Part shown: positions 34,564 through 45,330 of the stretch, piece by piece
Position numbering within the stretch: the first letter of the stretch is position 1
Layout of the letters: every line of letters begins with the position of its first letter
Source: Oncomelania hupensis
Lineage: Eukaryota > Mollusca > Gastropoda > Littorinimorpha > Pomatiopsidae
Length of the DNA stretch: 64,000 nt
Assembly (NCBI GenBank): GCA_036898135.1
Contig: CM072516.1
Coordinates: forward strand, 58,419,676-58,483,675
Direction: 5' to 3'
Position numbers and translations under genes: made by a program
Notes under the pieces: generated by a model
The model's database searches: none
What the model saw: only the letters and a program-made list of their open reading frames with translations
Told to the model about the DNA's origin: nothing

Positions 34564-35516
34564 GCTGAGTATGTGTCTACCTGTGAGGCCTGTATGACTG
34601 GGCTACCAGTGCAGTCCTCCACCATCGGGGTCTGGTTCAGAGCAGTAATCGGTGTGCGTCAGGGATGCCTACTCTCTCCGGCACTCTTCAACATCTTCCT
34701 AGAGCGCATCCTTTGGGATGCCCTTGCAGATCACAAAGGTACATTCAGCACAGGGGGGAAGAACAATCTCCAACCTTCGTTTTGCGGATTACATTTATGG
34801 ATTGGATGGAGATGAACAGGAACTTGAACGGCTGGTACAGAGGCTTGACACCACCTCCAGAGCCTATGGAATGGAAGTGGGTGCAGAGAGGACCACAGTG
34901 ATGACCAACAACACCAATGGCCTCAACAAGGACATCAAGGTCCAAGGCCGATCCCTCGGCACAGTGCATGGCTTGAAATATTTAGGAGCCATTGTATCAG
35001 ACAATGGGTCCCGACAAGAAGTCCTCTCTAGGATCGTACAAACAACTGCTGCCCTGGCGAGGTTGAAGCCGATTTGGAAAAAAACAGGACCCTAACAGCA
35101 GATCTACAACGAAGAATACAAAGCATGGAGATGTGGTGCTATAGAAGACTTCTGGGCATTTCCTATACCCAGCACATCACCAACGACGAAGTCCGATAGA
35201 CCAGGCATCACACAAGCCATTGGACAATACGATGACATGCTCACAGCGGTGAAAAAACGGAAACTCCGATGGTATGGCCACGTCACCAGATCATCAGGTC
35301 TTGCAAAAACCATCCTGCAAGGCACAGTGCAAGGAGGTCGAAGAGAAGGGAGACCGAAAAAGAGGTGGGAGGACAACATTCGAGAATGGACTGGTTTGAC
35401 ACTGAGCGAAACCATCAGGGTTGCCGAGGACAGGGAAAGATGGAGTACGCTGGTTAAACGATCATCTGTGGTGCCCCTACGACCTCCGAGTTACGGGATA
35501 GGATAGGATAGGATAG
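34564..35516 (+). pseudogene. Family B LINE reverse transcriptase, copy B3, active site lost
   Basis: It holds the back half of an RT: IGVRQGCLLSPALFNIFLER (QGC..SP.LF block), then RFADYIYGLDGDEQELERLV where the family has FADD, then KYLGAIVSDNGSRQ. The C-terminal part is CYRRLLGISYTQHIT, KKRKLRWYGHVTRSSGLAK, RWEDNIREWTGLTLSE and SSVVPLRPPS. The tail is (ATAGG)n at 35498-35516. There are at least three frame breaks. In copy B4 the codons still read GAT GAC at this place, so the loss of the second catalytic aspartate is specific to B3. Confidence 0.82.
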
Positions 35517-36271
35517 ATGTGTCTACCTATCCTTGCAATCGAAGCTATTTTTTTCTTTCCACAAATGTTCCTGGAGTTGCCCTATCATGGATGCAGCGAC
35601 CAAGTACAACATTCCTGAAATTTGAAATAATACTACCCCCACAAATATGTCCTCACTGTTTTGCAAGGAGCGTTTTAGCATAATAGGGAAGGTCCCGTGC
35701 CAATGGACCGTTATAATTTCTACACAGAGATCTGTCTCGTTCAATGAGCTGCTCAAGAGACCGATAACCCAGCATGCACACAAATGATAAGTTTTCCAAA
35801 GTAGGACCCAACCACTTTCAGGAAACCCAATTCATGTTTGGTAAAACGCACGCTCGCTGCAACGTCCTATCTGTTCAACGACATGCACTAGTATCAAACA
35901 TCCTCCAACGAAGTCCAAGGTGCGCGCTCGTTGCAGGGATGTAACACTGTGTGGCATCATAAGTCATTGAGCCACCTAAAAAACATCGCTGAAGCTTAGT
36001 GCACACTCATTATGAAGCACTAGTCTAAACCACCCACACTCCAACCTCAACTGACAATTTACTTTCTAAACATAATCTCAGTGAGTGGGTTGCAGCTAAA
36101 ATGTCAGTGGTACCCATGTATTGCAAAGTGCACACACTTGCTGCAAACGTGCGCGCACTAAGACCACTTAGCTACACCGACCCACTTACTACAGATGCAG
36201 ATACTGAAACATGCATATCATTCAGAAACGGAAGGAGAGAGTCCTTACATCCACAACTGAAGTCCCTGACT

Positions 36272-36306
<35 letters not shown>

Positions 36307-36491
36307 CTTGTATTTTCATACTTTAGCGGACTGTGGTCTAACACCCCACTTCTGCAGACCCCTATAAGGAAGCGACTTGGCACAAAACCAAACATATGTG
36401 TAGAGTCAGGAGCTATAGGAGAATTACACTATCAAATAAAAACAATGATAGCTCTTGTGGTTCATGAACGAGCTTTTCTAGGTCTTACAGA
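35517..36491. other. No gene seen; (CA)n at 36274-36304
   Basis: Unique-looking sequence. The minus-strand open frame 35523-35783 (86 codons) has no domain that I recognise. Confidence 0.45.
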
Positions 36492-36732
36492 GGACACACA
36501 CGTCGAAGAACTTTTCCATACCATTCTGCGGACACACACGTTGAAGAACTTTTCTACACCATTCTGCGGACACACACGTTGAAGAACTTTTCTACACCAT
36601 TCTGCGGACACACACCTTGAAGAACTGTTTCCATACCTTCTGGGGACACACACGTCTAAGAACTTCTCTATAGCATTCCAAGGACACACACGTTGAAGAA
36701 CTTTTTTTCATACCTTCTGGGGACACACGCTG
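36492..36732. repeat. 38 bp minisatellite, six units plus a partial
   Basis: Units start with GGACACACACG at 36492, 36530, 36568, 36606, 36644, 36682 and 36721: five spacings of 38 bp and one of 39 bp. The unit contains TTGAAGAACTTTTCYAYACC. Since 38 is not divisible by three, the frame changes with each unit, so it is not a coding repeat. Confidence 0.93.
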
Positions 36733-37904
36733 GAGATTGTAATAATAGAGCAACTCACATGCAGTGATTGGAAGGATATGTTGTTTTTTGGGGGGTGGGG
36801 TGGACGATATCTATTCATGGGCAGAGGTGTGTTCTACACTGTTTATGCATGTATGTATAAATGCATGTATTTATTGTAACTGAGTTATTGTTGCGAGCCT
36901 TCATTACATTATTAAACATAATAATGTAATTGCCCTTGGGGATGAATAAAGTTGTATTGTATTGGCTACATATAATCTAAACACATTTCTAGTTTTTTTG
37001 TGTTTATTTTGTAGTTGCTTGACATTGCTGCCAAAAATTGTGCCTTCAGTGCTGCTATTTTTATTTACCCGTTATGAACATACACGTACAGCCTTCATTC
37101 GTGTTTTTTATGCTATGTTTACTGTACCCTTCTCGGAGTTAAGTGCCTACCATTGTCTTGTGCATTACTAATCTTTTATTACTATTGTTGTTTTAGCTTC
37201 ATTTTTACAATTGATGTTCATAGATGGCCAGTGTGACTGTACAGACGTGTATGTGTGCGTTATGAAACATGAAGTGACAGAGTGGGAGGGAGACAAAGAG
37301 AGTGGGGCATGTGATAACTGCATGCATGATACACTTCACTTATTGTTTATTATTGGTATTATTCCAAGATTTGAGTCCACGCGTAGTAAATGTTCCACTT
37401 GTATGTATTGCAATGTGAAAGTTGGACAATAAAGATATAAATTAGTGTATTGTTATAGTGTATTACATATAATTATTTGTAATAACCTGATTTTTTGCTG
37501 GATACACAATAAAATTATGTTGTCATTTGGCTGAATAAATCCTTTATTCTGTATATAATGATTTGTCGGGTCTCTTATGAAAGCACGGATGTGCTTAGTG
37601 CACGACTACTTCTCCACACTTAATAGAAATATAAGCTGTCATAATGACAAAATATGTAGAGAAAAAAATTCTTACATGCCATGTGCAAATATATACTTTA
37701 GTATCCACAAAGTACCTATTGCACACACAGATTCAACATGAACACAATATATAAGGCTTGAGCGTTTATTGTTTAAGTTAACTTAAAATGCAAAACAAAA
37801 CAAAAAAATGCAATACAAAATAGAAGGGAATTTAAACTGGTCATTGACGAGAGAGTGAAGTCATTTCCGAGAGAGAGAGAGATAGAGATAAAGAGACTGA
37901 GAGA
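36733..37904. other. No gene seen; LINE-like tail near 36948
   Basis: GATGAATAAAGTTGTATTGTATTG at about 36940-36963 looks like a LINE 3' end with a pentanucleotide tail. Nothing else is recognised. Confidence 0.45.
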
Positions 37905-38219
37905 GGGAGTTAGTCATTGCTAATAAGAGTCCAGCGGACTGCGAAGAGCCGAATCAGGACCTCAGCTTGTGTGAAAGAGGACTCACCAACCAACCCCCCA
38001 CCCCCCACCCCCCACTCCCCACGCATCCGTATAACAGATCTATAAACAATCCTAACGGTAACATTAAAGGCACTCCACCAGCCAGTCACTTCCCATGCAG
38101 GGGATGCTGAGGTTATACTCTAACTTAATCGAACCCCCGATTATAAAAAGCAAAGTGGAATACAAACATCATTACAAAATAGTAACAAACACATACATAT
38201 AAAATGCCTACATTTTTTT
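37905..38219 (-). mobile_element. Family A copy A4 (subfamily II)
   Basis: It starts (3' end, minus strand) with GTCCAGCGGACTGCGAAGAG and matches copies A1/A3 through TACAAACATCATTA...ATGCCTACAT, where copy A5 takes over. Confidence 0.7.
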
Positions 38220-38845
38220 GTCACTTTACAATAAATACATTCCCACGCAGGGGACGCTGAGGCGCACTCTAATTTATTGTGCCCCCGTTTACAAAAACAA
38301 AATGGAATATAAACATCATTATAAAATAGTAACAAAACACATACATAAAAAATAAAATGCCCACATTGCTAACTAATAATTTCATAGAAAGCCTAGTGAC
38401 CGTTTGGTAGAAGCATCCAATACCACCAAGCTGACCCAACAGACCCAGTACACAAATGAGGGGTTTTGGGAGAGTTTTAAGAAAAAAGGAAGGTGACTGG
38501 TCTAGCGAAGAAGGGAAATAGAAGATTGATAGAACAGACTACGGAAGAGAAAGAACAAATGAGAATGACAGAAACAGTGGGAATTAAAAGCACTAAATCT
38601 CCAGAAAGTGGGAACACTATTTATACTGAAACCCCCGGCATCCCCACGGGGTGGGGGGTGGGGGGGAGTTTTCAGGAAAACAGGTAGGTGACAGGTCAAG
38701 CGAAGAAGAGGGATAGTAGATTGATAGAACAGATTAAGAAAGAGAAAGAAAATGAGAATAACTGGGAATTTAATAAAGGAATTTAAAGCACTAGTGAGGA
38801 TACTATTTATACAGAAACGTCCTAGGCATCCCCACAGGGACACCT
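38219..38845 (-). mobile_element. Family A partial copies A5 and A5b in tandem
   Basis: The block TCACTTTACAATAAATACAT restarts the family A body at 38220 and runs to ACCCCCGGCATCCCCACGGG near 38657. A second partial starts with TTTTCAGGAAAACAGGTAGG at about 38668 and ends near 38840. These are head-to-tail partial duplications. Confidence 0.65.
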
Positions 38846-39062
38846 TCTTTAACAAAGATACACATGAATAATTAAGTTAACTGCAGCAAATGTAGTAACT
38901 TACTGTACTAAATTTCACTATGAAAAATAAGATGCTGACTATGCTCAGAATCCGTAAATTAATATTAATATGGCATGACATTATTATTAGTGTTTTAGTT
39001 ATTAACACAAAATTAAAATCAAAATGCAATACAAAATAGAAGGAAATGTAAACTGAAGTCAT

Positions 39063-39190
39063 TGACGAGAGAGAGAGAGACAGAGACAGAGAGTGAGAGA
39101 CCAGAGAAACAGAGAAAGAGAGAGGGAAAGAGAGAAGAGATAGAAAAGAGAGAGAGAGAAGATAGAGAGAGAGAAGAGAGAGAGACAGAA
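39063..39190. repeat. Imperfect (GA)n tract
   Basis: GAGAGA with CAGA and AAAG interruptions. Confidence 0.9.
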
Positions 39191-39328
39191 ACTAACCTTT
39201 CCAATACTAGTCCATTGTCAATTCTCAAAAGACAAATAAACAATTAATGATACAGAGCAAGTTCAAGAACTCCCACATCAAAACTTAAACATACTTCATT
39301 CTAGTGACCAAATTATTTTGGGGTCTTA

Positions 39329-39394
39329 TTTAGTTAGTTAGTTACTTATTGCTTACAGGGTCCAGCGGACTGCAAAGAGCTAAATCAGGACCTC
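39329..39394 (-). mobile_element. 66 bp tail-only family A insertion (A6)
   Basis: Only the last ~50 bp of family A plus an (AACT)n tail, flanked by the perfect 15 bp duplication TATTTTGGGGTCTTA at 39314-39328 and 39395-39409. Confidence 0.9.
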
Positions 39395-39419
39395 TATTTT
39401 GGGGTCTTACAAATGACGC

Positions 39420-39822
39420 TGCTTTTCACTGTGTGACAAAAACAATAATAAAAAATGAAAAACTCCATGTGCTTGCAAAAACTGAAATTTTTTGTAAACC
39501 CTTTTAACAAAGATACGCACGACTAATGCAGTTAACTACAGCAAATATGTCAATTTACTGAACTTAGTTACTCATTGCTTATAGGGTCCAGCGGACTGCT
39601 AAGAGCCGAATCAGGACCTCATTTACTGAACTAAACTGCACAATGACAACACTGCTTTTCATTGTGTGACAAAAACAATAATAAAAAAATAAATCCTTGT
39701 GCTTGCAAAAAATTAAATCTTGTGTAAACCCTTTTAACAAAGGTACACACGATCAATGCAGTTAACTAAAGCCAATATCTCAATTTACTGAACTAAACTG
39801 CAGTGAATATGCTCAGAATCAT
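39420..39822. repeat. Diverged tandem repeat, unit about 240 bp before insertion
   Basis: Shared blocks are GTGACAAAAACAATAATAAA (39433 and 39667), ACCCTTTTAACAAAG (39498 and 39728) and CAATTTACTGAACT. A related third copy with CTATGCTCAGAATC lies at about 38850-38990. The first unit holds the 56 bp insertion at 39565. Confidence 0.7.
39565..39620 (-). mobile_element. 56 bp tail-only family A insertion (A7)
   Basis: The perfect 12 bp duplication ATTTACTGAACT at 39553-39564 and 39621-39632 flanks GTCCAGCGGACTGCTAAGAG and its tail. The uninterrupted state is visible in the neighbouring tandem unit near 39780-39793. Confidence 0.92.
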
Positions 39823-40336
39823 CAGGCATGGGAATTGCCAAATGTAAAAACCGCTGGAAAAAAACTGGCAAAAGATGAGTGCACCTGTTGATGGCAGGGG
39901 AAAGGAGGGGGGGTGGGGGGAGGGCAGAAGACTTTGTGCTGTTGTCAAAACAAAAAAACATTGATCTTTTTCAAAAATGTGTTCCCAAACGCTCGGTCAT
40001 ATCTTCTTCTCTTCTTCGCTATGACTAGTTTTTTTCGTTTTTTTTTTTTAACCATTTTGGATAGCCATTCCCACTTCCACCTATCTCGGACACCTTCATC
40101 CTCGAAGGGATCACCACGGTTAACAATTTTAAACATTATGTATCGCCACATTAAACACAAAACAAATGCTACAACTCGAGCAATTCGAAAATTCCACGAT
40201 GGTGGCGATTAAAATGAAGCGAGGTTCTAGAAAATGTAAACTGGCAAATGGACCTACAAATATTTTTTACGAGGATTTCTTTTTTTTACGAGAGTGAACT
40301 CAAAATCATCGGATCCGAGGACAATTCCCATGCCTG
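39823..40336. mobile_element. 514 bp TIR element, superfamily unassigned
   Basis: Left end CAGGCATGGGAATTG; right end CAATTCCCATGCCTG, a perfect 15 bp inverted pair. Duplication ATCAT at 39818-39822 and 40337-40341. The related sequence at about 38945-38965 (GCTCAGAATCCGTAAATTAA) is the empty counterpart. Inside there is a minus-strand frame rich in K/R/W (39945-40160) without a known transposase motif. Probably a non-autonomous DNA transposon. Confidence 0.85.
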
Positions 40337-40429
40337 ATCATAAAATTAATATAATACAACATGACATTATATTAATATTATTATTGTGATTTTTCACTCT
40401 TGTACTAAAATAACAAACTGCAACAGTGA

Positions 40430-41480
40430 CAGTCATCATCAATGACCCCACTTAATAGTCTACAGCTGTTATAGAGCAGATGGATGGCGGAGGATAACTA
40501 CATTGTCATGTGTGCTTCGCACGCAAGTTAAAAAGACCTTGAAAACCAAATCTGTATAAAACAATAAAAACTCAGCACAACTGTAACACATTGGTAGTTT
40601 TTATAATTTTATAATTGTATTTCTACAATAGTCTTTAATATTCCTCCATGTTCTTTTAGTGAGTGCAATTTCCCCTTTGATGGCTTTTTCAATGTCATTT
40701 TTACCAGGCAACTTTCTTTCCATAATGAACTTGGCAAAACAACGCCTCACAGCATCCTGCTCTTCTGTAGACCACTTTTTATGGTGAACAGGTTTTCGGC
40801 AAGCACCTGAAACAGTGCAACAATACTTTGTGGTTAATATTAAACACCTCAGGGTCAATAAAAGTAAACAGACAGTCTCCCTCACTCATCTGACATCACA
40901 GTCTGATCCAAATCTGATTATTACTTCTTTTTTCTTCTTTTTTTAAGCAAACTGACCTGCCCGACACTAGGGTTTACCTGCCCTTGGCAGTCAGGCAATG
41001 GGGTTCTACCATTGATATATATACTAGATGGATAGACAGCCAATGCATGGCAAAGAAGAAGAAAGTGAAGTAACGGAAGTAGTCAGACTCGACATGCGCA
41101 GAAGGTGATTGCTCGTAAGATACGCATGGATACGGTCAATTTCATTCATTCATTGCGCTCGTGATCTGCGTATGACAGGCCATCAGACTCAGTGTTGCTG
41201 AGTAAATAAATTAAACTAAAGGCTCTATTTCTTGTGAGACCGACTTTTTAGCTCTTGACGAGTCTTGTCTTTATTGCTGCTGATCTACATACTCAGAACA
41301 CGCATGTCCTGAAGAAAATACTTCGTTAACCTAAGAAAACACGACAGTCTACCAACGTTTGTTTACACTAGAAACTGCCGGCGATACGAGCATCATCATG
41401 GTCAGTTACTCATCCATTTGACGTAAACAAATCAATCTCCAATCTGCAAGCTAAGATTTCACAGTCACTGTGTCAGTTTG
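40430..41480. repeat. Segment duplicated at about 42750-43580 (left copy)
   Basis: The ordered matches are CAATAAAMACTCRGCACAAC (40563 and 42811), ATATTCCTCCAT (40640 and 42888) and CAGTTACTCATCCATTTGAY (41402 and about 43495). The offset changes from about 2250 to about 2090, so indels have occurred. The left copy contains the terminal exon; the right copy has only a broken form of it. Confidence 0.65.
40601..40806 (-). CDS. Candidate terminal exon of an unknown gene
   Basis: A 3' splice site (GCACTGTTTCAG) is followed by ACRKPVHHKKWSTEEQDAVR and a basic, tryptophan-containing domain ending KDYCRNTIIKL and a stop at 40601. The pattern (K-x-W-S/T-x-E-E near the start, PGK in the middle, W-K/R-x-I/V-K near the end) resembles a short C-terminal domain I know from many uncharacterised animal proteins. 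I cannot name its function. The exon needs one base from the preceding exon, which was not found. It may belong with the exons at 43157-43342 and 43859-43945 or be a remnant of a domesticated or mobile gene. Confidence 0.45.
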
Positions 41481-41610
41481 ATCTAAGATGTTGGCATTTC
41501 TGATAATGGCTGCTTATCATATAAAATATCAAATTATATATACATAATAGGGGGAACAACTTGTACTTTTTACAAGAGACAGAGAGAATGACAAAGGATA
41601 AAATCATGCC

Positions 41611-42235
41611 CGTTATTTAGTTAGTTAATCATAGCTTATAAGGGTCCAGCGGACTGAAAAGAGCCGAATCAGGACGTCGACTTGTGCAAAAGAGGACTCA
41701 CCGAACCCCCCCCCCCCCCCCCACCCACCCATAAAAGATCTGCAGAAACAACTCTAACAGTAACACTGAAGGCACTCCACCAGCCGGTCACTTTACAATA
41801 AAGGCTTCCCACGCAGGGGACGCTGAGACTATACTCTAATTTAACATACCACTGGTTACAAAAACAAAATAGAATATAAACATCATTACAAAATATTACC
41901 AAAGCACATACATATAGAATGCGTACATTGGTAAATAATAATTTCATAGAAAGCCCTAGTGACCATTTGGCAGAAGCGTCCAATACCACCAAGCTGAACC
42001 AACAGAGCCTGTACTCTAATGAGGAGTTTTTGGTAGAAATTTCAGGAAAAAGAGTAGGTGACTGGACTGGTCTAGGGAAGAAGAGAGATAGTAGATTGAT
42101 AGAACAGCTTTAGGAACAGAAAGAACAAATGAGAATAACAGAAACAGTGGAAATTTAAAGCACTACATTTCCACACAGTGGGCATACTATTTATACAGAA
42201 ATCCCCGGCACCCCCACAGGGAGGGGGGGGGGAGG
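41611..42235 (-). mobile_element. Family A copy A8 (subfamily II)
   Basis: 625 bp, minus orientation. The tail side has TTAGTTAGTTAA and the 3' end GTCCAGCGGACTGAAAAGAG. TSD AATCATGCC at 41602-41610 and 42236-42244. A 17-base C run near 41706 lies inside it. Confidence 0.82.
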
Positions 42236-42244
42236 AATCATGCC

Positions 42245-42749
42245 AGTGACAACTCTAATACTATCTTAGTTATATATAGATTAGATGGTACATATATTTA
42301 TGTGCATATCAATCAATCCATTTTATCAGTTAAGAGATAGTAAAGGTTTAGTATAAATGTATATGATAATGAGAAGAACAGTAATAAGAATAAACAAAAG
42401 ACATATTTATAAAAAACAAATTGCAGCAATTAGCCATAGGGAATGTTTATATTTCTTTCCTTTTCTAAATTTGTACTTCACTCAGATAATTTATTAACTG
42501 CAAGTGTTTAGTACACTCATATGTCAGTGCAAAGTTCAAGATTCGCAAGCATAATCATTTGAGTTAGCCGACTTTTTCAAATTAACACCCCCCCCCCCCT
42601 CCCCCATTCACACAAATCATAATGTTTCCGTCACAACTGAACCTCACTTCCTGCCCCCCTCCCAGCTTTTGCTGATCAGCAACGTGTTTTTCCTACAGAC
42701 ACCATTTTGTTGTTGTTGTTGCAAACCCTATAGTAACACTGTTGGCTGC
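42245..42749. other. No gene seen
   Basis: AT-rich with a C run at 42588-42600 and GTT repeat at 42710-42720. Confidence 0.45.
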
Positions 42750-42804
42750 AGAATCTTCAAGATGCTGAAGGTGGCGGCCCAAATGGAAAGTAGAACAATC
42801 TGTA

Positions 42805-42975
42805 TTAAACAATAAACACTCGGCACAACTGTGACAAGGCGGTACTTTTTAATAACTGTATAATTGCATTCCTGCAATAATCCTTTATATTCCTCCATAA
42901 TCTTGTCCTAGAGAGTGCAATTTTGTTTCTTTCAAGGCTTTTTCTAAGTAATTTTTACAAGGCAGTCCCCCCCCC
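42805..42975 (-). pseudogene. Broken duplicate of the 40601-40806 exon
   Basis: The minus strand reads LPCKNYLEKALKE, then an in-frame stop after YGGI, against LPGKNDIEKAIKGE in the intact copy. The 5' part with the splice site is lost in a C-rich run. Confidence 0.6.
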
Positions 42976-43156
42976 CTCATACCCCCCCCCACCCTGTATA
43001 CAAGATCTGCAGAAACAACCTTAACGGTAACAGTGAAGGCACTCCACACCAGGTTGTCACCACAACAAAGTCATCCCACTCAGCCTCTCAGGGGACTCAA
43101 AGGCGTTAATACTGTAAATGATCATAAACATTAGAAAATATTAACAAACCACTTAC

Positions 43157-43342
43157 ACACTGCGAAAATCAGATACAGCCAATTGCCCAATGGACTGTTC
43201 ACTGTCACTCTTACTAGTGTCAGTTATGATGTCTGGATCAGGTAGGATGTCTGAATCAGGTATGTCTGGATCACGGGAACTTCTTTTGCTCCTTAAAACA
43301 CGCTCTCTTTCTCCAGTACGACCCTTTGCCTTTATAATTCCC
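43157..43342 (-). CDS. Candidate internal exon (acidic/basic linker)
   Basis: Bounded by GCATTGTTTCAG on the 5' side and GTAAGTGG on the 3' side, both good splice sites. It codes GIIKAKGRTGERERVLRSKR, an S/D/P-rich stretch and EQSIGQLAVSDFRS. Its phase fits the exon at 43859-43945 exactly, the split codon completing a lysine. No known domain. Confidence 0.45.
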
Positions 43343-43858
43343 CTGAAACAATGCAGACACAGGTGGGTGTGAGAATATATATAATCTAAAAACATAATAA
43401 AGCTGTGTATCAATAGCATGGCTTCTAAAACATCAACATTGAACACTTCCTGCATCCAATACGTCAGTTTCCTGTGCACTGGTCAGTTAGCCATAAGCTG
43501 TTACTCATCCATTTGATGTACACACATCACAATCTGCAAGGTGTGACAACTTCAGTCATTGTCCAGCTCTCACAGTCGTACAGCAGAACTTACAACACCA
43601 AAGCCCTAAAGAGTTTTATCTTTGTGCAGAAATCAATTTCCCTGCTCTTCCAGACCTTGTTCAGTGAAATACTGATTTACAGCTTCAAAGTAGGGGTGAG
43701 AGAGAAACCCTTCAACTAAAGTAGTATAAAATCAGAAACCCTGACAGTGACAGTACATAGCCTATCATGTCCACTTTCTATGTGGACTATCTTTTTGGTG
43801 CCACTGAAATTAAAAGCCATTATCCACTGCCCAACATTTACCACTAACCAGTACTCAC

Positions 43859-43945
43859 TTTTTCAAAAGGACGTTAAACACTTCACTTGTAGTGGACAAT
43901 GACAATGTCTTATCTTTGTCCTCCATGTTAGTTTTGTTACAGGTT
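43859..43945 (-). CDS. Candidate start-codon exon
   Basis: Acceptor CTTTTTTCAG, then an ATG at 43926 giving MEDKDKTLSLSTTSEVFNVL, and donor AAAAA|GTGAGTAC. The acceptor upstream implies a 5' UTR exon further right. Together with 43157-43342 it makes an 84-residue start of an unknown protein. No transcription evidence is available. Confidence 0.45.
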
Positions 43946-44049
43946 CTGAAAAAAGGCAAGTAAAATACCATTCAACATTAAGCTCTTCTGCTTGCACAAC
44001 TAAAAAGCACAGTCAAGCACGTTTACAGTTTTGTCAACAGTTTGGTCTG

Positions 44050-44270
44050 CAGGGTGGGTGGGGGTGGGTGTGAGTGGCAGGGTCTGTCTCCAAGGGTCAT
44101 ATCTGATGAGGTGGGTAGGGGGCTGCCTCCATGGGTTATATCTGATGAGGTAGGTGGGGGTGGGGTGGGAGTAGCAGGGGGGCTGTCTCCAAGGGTCATT
44201 CTGATAAGGTAGGTGGGGGCGGGATGGGGATTTCAAGGTGCGGACTCCAAGAGGGTCATTATCCGATGAT
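44050..44270. repeat. Imperfect ~60 bp G-rich minisatellite
   Basis: Three to four units around CTGYCTCCAAGGGTCATATC and GATGAGGTRGGTGGGGG. Spacing varies because of G-run differences. Confidence 0.7.
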
Positions 44271-45330
44271 TATGAAAGTCTAACTCTAAATCATAAGAAA
44301 ATAAATAAATGAAATTAAAAATTCAATAATTCTTCTGACCATGTAGACTAATAGTATGAGAAATGCTCGTTAATTAACATCATGTTCAACTCTACTACTG
44401 GAGTTTTAATAATACGCAGCGCCGAGATCTGTCGTCTGCTATGGAAACAGATCAACATTCATGGTACAAAGATTCAGATTGGAAGCAAATGACTTTGCTC
44501 ACCCCTCAGTTATCAAATAGATCTAGAAGCACACCAGAGATTCAAAAACATCTTTCTTTGTTTATTTTGTATACACTTCTTTGAAAATAATTATAATAAT
44601 AGTACTTCTTTGGTCACGAAAACCTGCGCTCACGCGCCATTATGGCTAGCTAGCAAAAACCGACTCCAGAGGCATCTAACATGTCATCTATGTATGCTGT
44701 TTATCCATTCTCAAACTTTTGGCATCGTCAAACAAAATAATATTGTAAGTTATGCTCCAGTTAGCACCCAAAGAAACATGAATATATTATACTCACACTT
44801 TCTGTCCGGAAATCATGTTGTTTCTGCAAATTGATGACGTCAATACATGGCTTACGTCAATACCAATGAAAGAATAGCATTGCGCATGCGCGCATTTGCC
44901 CGCGAAACACTTCATACTAGCAAAGCCCCGTGTGTGAACGCGCCACGGAGAGAGAGGGGGCAAGATCGGCGTTTGAATACACACAAGCGTAAACTTGAGC
45001 GGACTTTTTTTTTTCGCGCTCAAATTTGCACAAGTCCTTAGAAAGCTCATAAGAAACACTGTCGCAAAAGGAAAAGTTCAGCGGACGTCCGCTGAAGTTT
45101 GAGGTCCGCTGAACGTGGGAGTGTTTCGCACAAAAGTCCGCTGTAGTCGGTAAACACGTACTCACGCCCACACACACACACGCACAATTGTTCCCAGCAT
45201 ACTTGTAGATTGGACACAGCTGTTAATATTGATCTGAGCCCCAGTCAGGAAGGCGACTGGTGTGGATTTTACGTTGACCTCGTCTTACCCGCATGTCCCA
45301 TACCATTCTTCTCGCTTGGAGACTTTAGAT

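Noticed and set aside
35523..35783. Possible transposase relic on the minus strand
   Set aside because: I could not find catalytic or family motifs; the hydrophobic stretch is not enough.
36492..36732. CRISPR-like array
   Set aside because: Period is 38 bp with drifting units throughout and no separate spacer class; it is a minisatellite in a eukaryotic context.
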